Origin: DSQK01 sp964550175
GTDB lineage: Archaea; Nanobdellota; Nanobdellia; Woesearchaeales; ARS49
NCBI GenBank assembly: GCA_964550175.1
Contig: CAZJXP010000001.1
Location: forward strand, 682,001-746,000
Reading direction: 5' to 3'
Length of the DNA: 64,000 nucleotides
Made by a program: the position numbers and the translations under genes. Under the pieces are notes generated by a model. The model was given only the letters and a program-made list of their open reading frames with translations. It had not been told where the DNA came from and ran no database searches. Of the stretch, positions 17,526 through 25,082 are shown one piece after another; position 1 is the first letter of the stretch, and each line of letters begins with the position of its first letter.

Positions 17526-20351
17526 ATGGCAAAAGACCAAAAACGCAACAGTGGCAGCGATTTGCCTAGCGGCGATTCTCCGACAACCCTGCCGGCGCCG
17601 GGGCATCCGTTAAGCACGAAAGATTCCGGCAGATTCCTAAAAGCTGACGCGTTTTTCCAGCGAGCATGCGCACGCGCCGATGAATTCACGAAATCGATCG
17701 CGGAGCAGCTACAGCAGAACCATCCCGATGTCCAGGGATTGAAAACCGAAACCGCGTTCCAGGACTACGTGAACATCGCGTTCTTCCAATTCCGCCGCAG
17801 TTGCCAAACTGAGCTCTTCTCAAACATCTACCCGAAATTTGTCGACCAGGTCGATAAAGAGTTCCAGTCGAAATTGGATGCGGCCATGAAATCCCTGCGC
17901 GCGCCATTCTACAAAATGATTTACGCGCCATTTCTCAACGAAATAAACGCGTTCACCAAGGAGATCGCGCGCCAATTCGTCACGAACGACCCTGCGTTGG
18001 CCGAAGCGCGGAAAACAAAAGACGCGTTCTTGAAAAATTTCGATCTTGGCGTAGTGCACATTCAACAGGCGTCATCAATTCCGCAAAACCTGCCGAAGGA
18101 TATTTTTGACACGCAATTCACGGACGACCTGAAAAACGTTATCGTGATCGCCCAGCTCAAATTAGCTGAAGGATTCATAAAGGGCTCTTTCGAGAAGAGC
18201 GTCTTCGAGTCTTCAGAGGGAGAATCATTGAAAGCGGGCCGCGTGAACCCTCCCACGGACTTGCATATGCGCGTGCGCGATGATTACCAGCTCGAAGGGC
18301 TGGCGCCGCAACCAGTCATTTCCGACGAGATGCTCGAAACGATGCGCAAATCCGCCGCACGACAGTACGTCTCAATGGTGCGCAGCATGAAAGCGCAGGA
18401 GATGCAGCAGACGTTGCAGGACGCGTATGAATCGAACACGCAGCTCAAGGATCTTTTTTCCGACTATAAGCTCTTCATCTTCGGAGTCGGCGCGGAACTC
18501 GCCCATGATCAGCAAATGGAGATCGACTCGGACAGGGATGTGGCGATTGCGCATAACGAACAGATTGATCTCGGAAAGTTATTGGCTGAGGGCCGCGGCA
18601 CGATGTACGATGAGCTTTCTGAAACCCTAGGAGGGAATCATTGGAGTGCTTGGTCAGAAAGTCTTGGCGGAAATGAGTGGGATGCCTGGGCGCGAGAGCT
18701 TGACAAGAAGTATGACTTCGATTTAGTCGAGGCCACATGCCATAATGACCAACTGGATCTCGGCGCGGAAATGGCGCACGGTCTTGGAACGATGTATGAT
18801 GAGCTTTCAGAACGTCTCACGATCGAACATTTGGATTCTTGGTCAACTGAGCTTGAAACCGAATTCGGGCAGACCTGGGATGAGCATTATCACGACGAGT
18901 GGGCGGCTGATTTAAGCGCGGCGGCGAAAACGCCTCAGACAAAATCATTGCTTGAGCGCGTCGAGGAATCACAGAAATACACCAATCTCTCTAAAGAGGA
19001 ATATCAACGGGTTAAAGATACGATTGTCACGAACATCCTTCCTGATGCCAAGATGATCTCGGCGCTTCCCGCGACAGAAGTTGTTACGCGATGGGACAAA
19101 ATAACCCAAGGGCTTCGCGCGAAATTGATGGAATATGTGAGCCGCGGGGAGTATTCCGAGGGCGAGTTCCAGGAATTCCTCGAAGATGAGGTCAGGACCC
19201 TTGAAGGCATAATCGTCACTTCCGCGGTCAGCGAATTACCAGTTCCTACTCAACCAGGGGTTGCATCCGAGGTCCGAATGGTCGATGCCTTGTTCGATGA
19301 AGACTTTGAAGATCCGGAGTATGAGCCCAACCCAGCTCAAACACCCGTAATTCCAACAATTGACGACTCATCAGTGGCAACAATACCGCAAGCTTTATAT
19401 AGTCCTCCTGTCAAAGTGGATAATAGTCAGAGTTCTGATGAAAAGGGGGCAGAGGCAACCATTACGAGAGAAACACCTATGACACCCCAAAAAGAAGAAT
19501 CACAGAATACCAGCACGATCTCTAATTTGTACCGCCTGGTGGAAGACCGACTCACCATCAAGAAGAATGAGTGGGCTGATATGCTTTCCGAAAACACGTT
19601 CTCGGAAAAGCGAGAGCCTGAAGTGTTGCTCGAGACGGAAATGGCGTTATTCATCTCAAATGTCGTCCACGCGGACGGCACAACCCTCACGCAAGGCATG
19701 AGCGCATTGCCGACGGATCAACAGAAGGATTTGTACCACGCGCTTGTCACCTATGGTGTCGAGTTTATGCTCAATCGAAGCAAAGCGCAAGCGAAGTCAA
19801 CGATTGAAACCAAGCTCACGCCTGAAGATACTTCGGTCCCTTCGATGCTTTTACCTGCAGTTCCTGACAAAAAGAATTCAGTTCCGCCGGCGAAAGGATA
19901 TTCCCGTATTGATGGCTGTATCGTCGCAGGACTCTTTGCGGCAGCGATTACCGCGGTTGCGCTCTACAAGGGATGCAGTGCGCCTAAGAACGAGAAAAAG
20001 TTACCTGTCGAAGCGAAGGTTGAAATTAAAGTCGAGCCGGCTTCGCGCGGAACGCTTGAATCTTATCTCTCTTCATTTTACTTGAACGACGTCGAAACCG
20101 CGCACAAGATGTGGCCGCAAGTCGAAGCGCAATTCCCGAACCCGGGAGTTTCGAATGACGTGCAGCCAGTTTATGCGCAGTTCGCGGCCGAACTCAAGAC
20201 GGCAAAAACGCCGAAAGACGCGCTTATGACGTTCCGAAGCTACCGTTCATTCCTGCAGCAGGACTTGAACAACGGATCGTTAACCAAGGATCAATTTGAC
20301 GCATCGCTGGGCCAAGCGCTCCGCGATCTGAACATGGGGGAATACAAATGA
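17526..20351 (+). CDS. Large membrane-anchored protein, unknown function
   Basis: A 941-residue, mostly helical, charged protein with one membrane segment near residues 800-817 (GCIVAGLFAAAITAVALYK) and a short C-terminal domain of about 120 residues. There is no signal peptide, so the large N-terminal part is probably cytoplasmic. Residues around 341-366 and 404-429 are a repeat containing GTMYDELSE, each followed by Trp-rich stretches. Proline-rich acidic linkers surround residue 620. It overlaps the next gene by ATGA. No family is recognised. Shared operon with secreted proteins suggests a role in envelope assembly or anchoring. An internal promoter copy at 19.39 kb may yield a shorter product. 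Confidence 0.8.
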   Translation: MAKDQKRNSGSDLPSGDSPTTLPAPGHPLSTKDSGRFLKADAFFQRACARADEFTKSIAEQLQQNHPDVQGLKTETAFQDYVNIAFFQFRRSCQTELFSNIYPKFVDQVDKEFQSKLDAAMKSLRAPFYKMIYAPFLNEINAFTKEIARQFVTNDPALAEARKTKDAFLKNFDLGVVHIQQASSIPQNLPKDIFDTQFTDDLKNVIVIAQLKLAEGFIKGSFEKSVFESSEGESLKAGRVNPPTDLHMRVRDDYQLEGLAPQPVISDEMLETMRKSAARQYVSMVRSMKAQEMQQTLQDAYESNTQLKDLFSDYKLFIFGVGAELAHDQQMEIDSDRDVAIAHNEQIDLGKLLAEGRGTMYDELSETLGGNHWSAWSESLGGNEWDAWARELDKKYDFDLVEATCHNDQLDLGAEMAHGLGTMYDELSERLTIEHLDSWSTELETEFGQTWDEHYHDEWAADLSAAAKTPQTKSLLERVEESQKYTNLSKEEYQRVKDTIVTNILPDAKMISALPATEVVTRWDKITQGLRAKLMEYVSRGEYSEGEFQEFLEDEVRTLEGIIVTSAVSELPVPTQPGVASEVRMVDALFDEDFEDPEYEPNPAQTPVIPTIDDSSVATIPQALYSPPVKVDNSQSSDEKGAEATITRETPMTPQKEESQNTSTISNLYRLVEDRLTIKKNEWADMLSENTFSEKREPEVLLETEMALFISNVVHADGTTLTQGMSALPTDQQKDLYHALVTYGVEFMLNRSKAQAKSTIETKLTPEDTSVPSMLLPAVPDKKNSVPPAKGYSRIDGCIVAGLFAAAITAVALYKGCSAPKNEKKLPVEAKVEIKVEPASRGTLESYLSSFYLNDVETAHKMWPQVEAQFPNPGVSNDVQPVYAQFAAELKTAKTPKDALMTFRSYRSFLQQDLNNGSLTKDQFDASLGQALRDLNMGEYK
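19393..19460 (+). promoter_or_regulatory. Internal copy of the gene's own promoter and leader
   Basis: CTTTATATAG at 19393-19402 is a good TATA box inside the coding region. From its first T of TTTATATA to AGTCAG at 19425 is 31 bp, against 30 bp in the upstream promoter. The 16-base string TTCTGATGAAAAGGGG (19433-19448) is identical to the leader at 17495-17510, and more similarity follows. In-frame starts after it include ATG at 19481, giving about 290 residues with the membrane segment. Confidence 0.5.
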
Positions 20352-21844
20352 GCTTTATCACAAACGTCGCCGACAAGGCAAAACAGTACGCGCGCAAAGC
20401 CGCGCTCGCAACGGCATTGACCGTCGGTGCAACCGCACAAACGGGTTGCCGATCGACCTACAGCGACCTCACGGAAACCCCTGAAGGCCTCGCATCATAC
20501 CAATCGTACCAGCACGCGGCGTTCGGCGAAAGCCTCGAAGGCACCGTCAACCGCGCGGACTCCGCATTGAAAGGCACCGTCTCCTCGACCCCGATGGGTG
20601 ACCTGCCGAACACCGACGGTCTGAGCAAGGCTCAAATCGACTCATTGAAGGGCTACCGAGCCTTCGCGGCAAACGCGAACTCTATGCTCGCGGGCTCGTA
20701 CCACGAACTCGCATTGGAATTCGCGAAGAACTACGACGCGAACATCATCGGCGCACACCTTGGACTTTCTAAGGACGAGATTGAGCAGATGAACGAAAGC
20801 CCGAACTCGTTCTTCACCCAGAAGTACAAGACGGTTTTTGAAAACGCGGCAAAGGCCCGCGGCGACTTGACCGACCTTTTGGCAACGTCAACGTATGAAG
20901 ACATGGCGAAGCAGGCGAAGTCGCTCGACAGCGTCCGCGCTACGCTCGAGCACGACCCGGCCTACGCGAAGCGCGACGACCTCGTCAAGTTCATGAACGA
21001 CGCTGACAACAACACGCTCCAGCTCGAGCGCGCGTACCAATTGCGACGCATCATGCTCGTCGGCGAAGGCAAGCTCGCGGAAGCGATGCCGGTCGAACGC
21101 ATGATCGCGAAATTGCACGAATTGCGCACCGGCGAAACGTTGGAAGCAATCGGCGCAAAATACGACAAAGTCATGATCAAGTACGACGGCGAATTCGTGA
21201 CTATCCAGGAAGCCCGAAACCAATTGCAGCGCTATGCAGAGAAGAAGGCGTCCCAAAAGGACGACAATTGGGTCGACGACCTGATGCAGGGCGACGGCGA
21301 CAAAGGCTATGTGCCTTTCGTTCGAGCGATTGCGACTGCCCAGATTATCGGCAACATCAACTCGAACGGCCAGCTCGGACAGTCGCTGCTCGCGCAGCAG
21401 GCAATCCAGTCGGTCATGGACACCAAGACGGACATCGCGTACAAGGCGGGCATGTTTGTGCTCCGCGCGGCTCCCATCGGAGCGGACATCCTGTCGCAAA
21501 TCTTGCAGACTGAGTATGTCTTGATGGACAACCATCCTTCGCAGAAGGACGACGCAACCACGTTAGAGCAGATTCTCCACACCGTCGACACCAAGATGAA
21601 GTTCGACGGCGGCTACGCAGGCTCCCCCGACCACATCGGCGACAAGGAATCCGTTGTCGTCTACATGCTCAAGAACGGACTTATCGTCTTGAAGTACGGC
21701 AGCATCATCTACAGCTTGGGCAGCCACATGGGCAGCCACGGCGGCAGTGACGGCAGCTCTTCGGGAAGCGACGGCCACAGCGCGACCGCAGCAGGCGGAG
21801 AAACCGGCGGCAATGGAGTCAATCCGTTGCCCGCGGGCAAGTAA
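20348..21844 (+). CDS. Probable lipoprotein or membrane-linked protein, unknown function
   Basis: A 498-residue protein whose N-terminus has a basic stretch, a weak hydrophobic segment and TAQTGC, which could be a lipobox with Cys at about 35. The rest is helical and polar, with one more hydrophobic patch near 455-470 (NGLIVLKYGSIIYSLG) and a Gly/Ser/His-rich tail. Codon choice (AAC, GAC, CGC, TTG strongly preferred) differs from the preceding gene and matches the secreted proteins that follow, suggesting strong expression. The ATG overlaps the stop of the 941-residue gene. No known family is recognised. Confidence 0.75.
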   Translation: MSFITNVADKAKQYARKAALATALTVGATAQTGCRSTYSDLTETPEGLASYQSYQHAAFGESLEGTVNRADSALKGTVSSTPMGDLPNTDGLSKAQIDSLKGYRAFAANANSMLAGSYHELALEFAKNYDANIIGAHLGLSKDEIEQMNESPNSFFTQKYKTVFENAAKARGDLTDLLATSTYEDMAKQAKSLDSVRATLEHDPAYAKRDDLVKFMNDADNNTLQLERAYQLRRIMLVGEGKLAEAMPVERMIAKLHELRTGETLEAIGAKYDKVMIKYDGEFVTIQEARNQLQRYAEKKASQKDDNWVDDLMQGDGDKGYVPFVRAIATAQIIGNINSNGQLGQSLLAQQAIQSVMDTKTDIAYKAGMFVLRAAPIGADILSQILQTEYVLMDNHPSQKDDATTLEQILHTVDTKMKFDGGYAGSPDHIGDKESVVVYMLKNGLIVLKYGSIIYSLGSHMGSHGGSDGSSSGSDGHSATAAGGETGGNGVNPLPAGK

Positions 21845-21854
21845 GGTGAATCAA

Positions 21855-23606
21855 ATGAACAAACTCAACTCAATTTTTGCGATAATGCTCGTCTTGCTTT
21901 CGAGCGTAGCCTCAGCCTATGTTGATGTCACCTACACGTTCAATCAGAACGATGTCCGCGTCGACGCTTATGACATTTTGAATGCAGACGGCTCGTCTGT
22001 TTCTGCGTTTTCGGGCGAATTGCTCGACGGCCAGACCACGACCGACGGCAGCCTGACTGTCCGATACCCTGACAGCCTCGCGACGAGCTACGGTTACGGC
22101 ATCTACTTCACCTCTTCGGGCTTTTTACCTCTCGAAGCCATCGCGACCTGGAACACGGCCGGCGATGACGGCGAAGCGACCCAGAACGTGCACTACAACT
22201 TCCAGCAAGGACAGAACTGCCGCGCAGTCATCGACCAATTCACGGTCACGAACACCGCGCAGCCGAACGTCCCCGTCATCATCAATATGGAAGCAGGCCT
22301 TGACGCCTCGCTCCAAAGCGCATTCCACTTGACGGACAACAACCTCGACTATGTCCCGGCGCACTTGAAGGACGACTTCTACAGCGCGGACATCCAAGTC
22401 GCGTTGAACATCTACCAGGGAACGACCTTGGTCGACACCCAGACGCGGGACTTGACCGTCTTCGCAAGCGACAGCGTTCCGGTGAGCTTCACCTGGACTC
22501 CGACCGTCGCAGGCGGTTACCGCGCGGAAATCACGACCACCATCGTTGATGACCAATGCGCCTCAAGCCAGACCGGCCAAAGCGCAAAGGACTTCACGGT
22601 CGACGACAGCTTGCCGAGCAACGAGTGCTACACCATCTTGAACGGCCTCAAGGCGATGCCGACCATCGGCGTTATCGACGAACAAGTCGTTGTTTCATAC
22701 GACAAGATCAGCAACCACGCAAACACGGCAGGCAGCCTCTCGGCAATCCCGACAATGGCGACTTGGACCGTAACTGGCCCTGGCTTTAGCCAGAGTGACA
22801 GCATGACCTTGCCGGCGAACAGCGGAAACCTGTACCCGACGAGCCAAAGCTTCGCGTTTATCCCGACAAGCACGGGAATGTACAGCATCAGCGTGTCCGG
22901 CAGCGGCGCCTCGAGCGCGTGCAGCGGATTGAACAACCCGGTCGAAGTCATCAGCATGAACATGGAAGTCAAGGACGAACCGAGATACTCGGCGACGTTC
23001 GTGTTGTCCGACGGCACCACGGCACAGAAAGTGTCGGGCGCAGTCATCAACCTCGACGGAACCTACCTTGTCAGCGACAGCATGGGACAAGCCATGTTCG
23101 GCGATTTGATGCCGGGCACGTACGCCTATGTTATCACGCACCCTAATTATAAGACCCTTTCGGGAATGATCACCGTGACGGATTTCGACATGATGATCTT
23201 CCTCGCGTTGGAGCCCGGAACCGGCGTCATCACGCCTATCCCGACCCCGACGCCTGATGGCGATGCAACGCCTGCAGATGAGGACCGCTTCGGCGTCTTC
23301 ATCGACAGCATCCGCATCGGTGACGCCTTCAGCCAAACCCAGAACAGCGAAGTGCCGTTCTACATCAGCTTCAGCAACAACGGCGACGCAACGCTTCGCC
23401 ACGTCAAGGCAGCCATCGTCATCCAAGACTTGGCCCTCCGCGCAAGCGTGGGTCCGTTCGACTTGGGACAGGGCGACGAATTGACGCAAAAGCTGTTCCT
23501 TCCCTTGGATGGCACGGTTCGACCGGGCGTTTACCCTGTTCGAATCACCCTCCACGGCGATGACGTGAACCGCGTCGTCTACCGTGAGATTGAGGTTATC
23601 CAATAG
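21855..23606 (+). CDS. Secreted multi-domain surface protein
   Basis: A 583-residue protein with a clean signal peptide (MNKLNSIFAIMLVLLSSVASA). Beta-rich Ig-like modules fill residues 22-370. Residues 379-455 look like a carboxypeptidase-regulatory or PEGA-type domain (SGAVINLDGTYLVSDSMGQ), then a Pro/Thr linker (PIPTPTPDG) and a CARDB-like C-terminal module from 475. No C-terminal anchor is seen. The start at 21855 follows an AAGGTGAA ribosome-binding site 5 bases upstream; the longer frame lies inside the preceding gene. Codon bias suggests high expression. Several N-x-S/T sites could be AglB targets. Confidence 0.85.
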   Translation: MNKLNSIFAIMLVLLSSVASAYVDVTYTFNQNDVRVDAYDILNADGSSVSAFSGELLDGQTTTDGSLTVRYPDSLATSYGYGIYFTSSGFLPLEAIATWNTAGDDGEATQNVHYNFQQGQNCRAVIDQFTVTNTAQPNVPVIINMEAGLDASLQSAFHLTDNNLDYVPAHLKDDFYSADIQVALNIYQGTTLVDTQTRDLTVFASDSVPVSFTWTPTVAGGYRAEITTTIVDDQCASSQTGQSAKDFTVDDSLPSNECYTILNGLKAMPTIGVIDEQVVVSYDKISNHANTAGSLSAIPTMATWTVTGPGFSQSDSMTLPANSGNLYPTSQSFAFIPTSTGMYSISVSGSGASSACSGLNNPVEVISMNMEVKDEPRYSATFVLSDGTTAQKVSGAVINLDGTYLVSDSMGQAMFGDLMPGTYAYVITHPNYKTLSGMITVTDFDMMIFLALEPGTGVITPIPTPTPDGDATPADEDRFGVFIDSIRIGDAFSQTQNSEVPFYISFSNNGDATLRHVKAAIVIQDLALRASVGPFDLGQGDELTQKLFLPLDGTVRPGVYPVRITLHGDDVNRVVYREIEVIQ

Positions 23607-23610
23607 GAAG

Positions 23611-23708
23611 CCTTATATACTAGTAATAGTTACTTACTAGTAACAACAAAGTGTCTCTCCTGGAGAGGCAACAAATATATAACACTACAACCCAACGAGG
23701 ATACAACA
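23611..23708 (+). promoter_or_regulatory. Complex promoter region with inverted repeats before an abundant surface protein
   Basis: Two TATA candidates are present: CTTATATAC (23612-23620) and AAATATATAAC (23673-23683). ACTAGTAA (23619-23626) and TTACTAGT (23634-23641) form an inverted repeat just after the first box. CTCTCC (23655-23660) and GGAGAG (23662-23667) form a second one around a single base. CGAGGAT precedes the ATG at 23709 by 8 bases as a ribosome-binding site. Confidence 0.5.
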
Positions 23709-25028
23709 ATGGCAACCAACAAAATGTTTAGCGTTTTCGCGTTCTTGCTCGTCTTGATGGCGGGCGTCGCAAGCGCACAGAACTGGAACGGCGGCTCAAA
23801 CCAGCCGGGCCAACCGTATGTTCCGACGAACACCGGAAGCAACACGGGCGGAACCGTCACTGCAGACGCTTTGCCGATCTCGATCGACGAAGTTGAAGTC
23901 GACGGAACCGAGCTCAACGAAGACCAGGTCAACCGACTCAGCATCGAGCGAGACCAGGAATTCTCAGTTAAGGTCACCTTCCAAGGTACCGCAAGCCATG
24001 ACAACATTGTTGGTAACGCATTCATCTCAGGCTATGAGCACGACTCAGTCTCCGACATGGTCGGTCCCTTCGACGTCGAAGATGACACAACCTACACGAA
24101 GACCTTCAAGCTCACGTTGCCGAAGGACCTCGATGAAGACAGCTACAAGCTGCGCATCATGTTCTCCGACCGAAACGGCCAGGAAATCTTCTTGAACTAC
24201 AACCTCAAGGTTGACGAGAAGCGACACAGCATCGAAATCAGCGATGTCATCCTCTACCCGGAAAGCAGCATTATGGCAGGATCTGCCCTTTTGACCACGG
24301 TCCGAGTCGAGAACTTCGGCCAGCGAGACGAAAGCGACATCAAGGTTGAAGTCGCGATCGCGGCGCTCGGATTGAGCGCAAGCGGCTACATCGACGAAAT
24401 CAACCAGGGCGACCAGGAAGAAACCGAAGAGTTCTACCTCCGAGTCCCGCAGGCCACCAAGGCAGGCGACTACGAAATGATCGTCACCGCGCACTACAAC
24501 GACGGCCGAGACAGCGTTGAAACCGTCACGATGGTCCATGTTGACGCAGACTCAGCTTACCAGGACGCGGTCGCTCCGAAGAGCCAGATCGTCATCGGTA
24601 GCACGCTTGAAAACGTCAAGCAAGGTGACAGCGTCATCTTCCCGATCACCGTCACGAACAGCGGCAAGACCGACGTTGCCTACACGGCAGCGGTTTCCGG
24701 CGCGGCCGACTGGGCAGACGTCAAGATCAGCCCGACCAGCACCCAAGTCATCAAGGCAGGAGAAAGCAAGGCATTCTACCTCAGCATCGACGTCAAGGAC
24801 GACGCAGCTGTCGGAAGCCATGTCTTCACCGCCACGATCAGCTCGGGCCAGCAGGTTGAGCAACTCGCGCTCACGGCAAATGTGACCGAAGCAGCATCCA
24901 GCATCTGGGCCACGTTGGCAAAGGTGTTCGGCATCGCAGTGCTCGTCGCATTGGTCCTTTTGGCGATCATGTTGGTGTACAACCGCATGAGCGACGAAGA
25001 CAAGACCGAGCCGCAGACGTACTACTAA
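23709..25028 (+). CDS. Membrane-anchored surface protein, S-layer-like
   Basis: A 439-residue protein with signal peptide (to about residue 23, VASA-Q), a Gly/Asn/Pro/Thr-rich stretch to about 50, and three beta-sandwich modules: one at 55-160, a CARDB-like one at 165-265, and a NEW3/CARDB-like one at 290-395. A membrane helix at 400-421 is followed by a short acidic tail. It has its own elaborate promoter, a strong codon bias and a T-rich terminator, so it is probably one of the most abundant surface proteins here. It might form or anchor a surface layer; no S-layer family signature is visible. Confidence 0.85.
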   Translation: MATNKMFSVFAFLLVLMAGVASAQNWNGGSNQPGQPYVPTNTGSNTGGTVTADALPISIDEVEVDGTELNEDQVNRLSIERDQEFSVKVTFQGTASHDNIVGNAFISGYEHDSVSDMVGPFDVEDDTTYTKTFKLTLPKDLDEDSYKLRIMFSDRNGQEIFLNYNLKVDEKRHSIEISDVILYPESSIMAGSALLTTVRVENFGQRDESDIKVEVAIAALGLSASGYIDEINQGDQEETEEFYLRVPQATKAGDYEMIVTAHYNDGRDSVETVTMVHVDADSAYQDAVAPKSQIVIGSTLENVKQGDSVIFPITVTNSGKTDVAYTAAVSGAADWADVKISPTSTQVIKAGESKAFYLSIDVKDDAAVGSHVFTATISSGQQVEQLALTANVTEAASSIWATLAKVFGIAVLVALVLLAIMLVYNRMSDEDKTEPQTYY

Positions 25029-25058
25029 ATTATTTTTTTTCCTTTTTTTTATTTAGTT
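25029..25058 (+). terminator. T-rich transcription terminator
   Basis: Immediately after the stop are two oligo-T runs (8 to 9 Ts each) with no hairpin, the typical archaeal intrinsic terminator form. Confidence 0.6.
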
Positions 25059-25082
25059 TAGCGCATTGAATATGGGGGGCAA

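Noticed and set aside
18540..18830. Tandem DNA repeat inside the 941-residue gene
   Set aside because: Similarity is at the protein level (GTMYDELSE units) with diverged DNA, so it is an internal protein repeat, not a DNA element.
20888..21535. A 215-codon antisense frame in the 498-residue gene
   Set aside because: Same cause: biased codons on the sense strand keep the opposite frame open.
22695..23603. A 302-codon open frame antisense to the secreted 583-residue protein gene
   Set aside because: It arises from the strong codon bias of the real gene (GAC, AAC, GTC read backwards), has no start signals, and its protein is Val/Asp/Arg-rich without structure.
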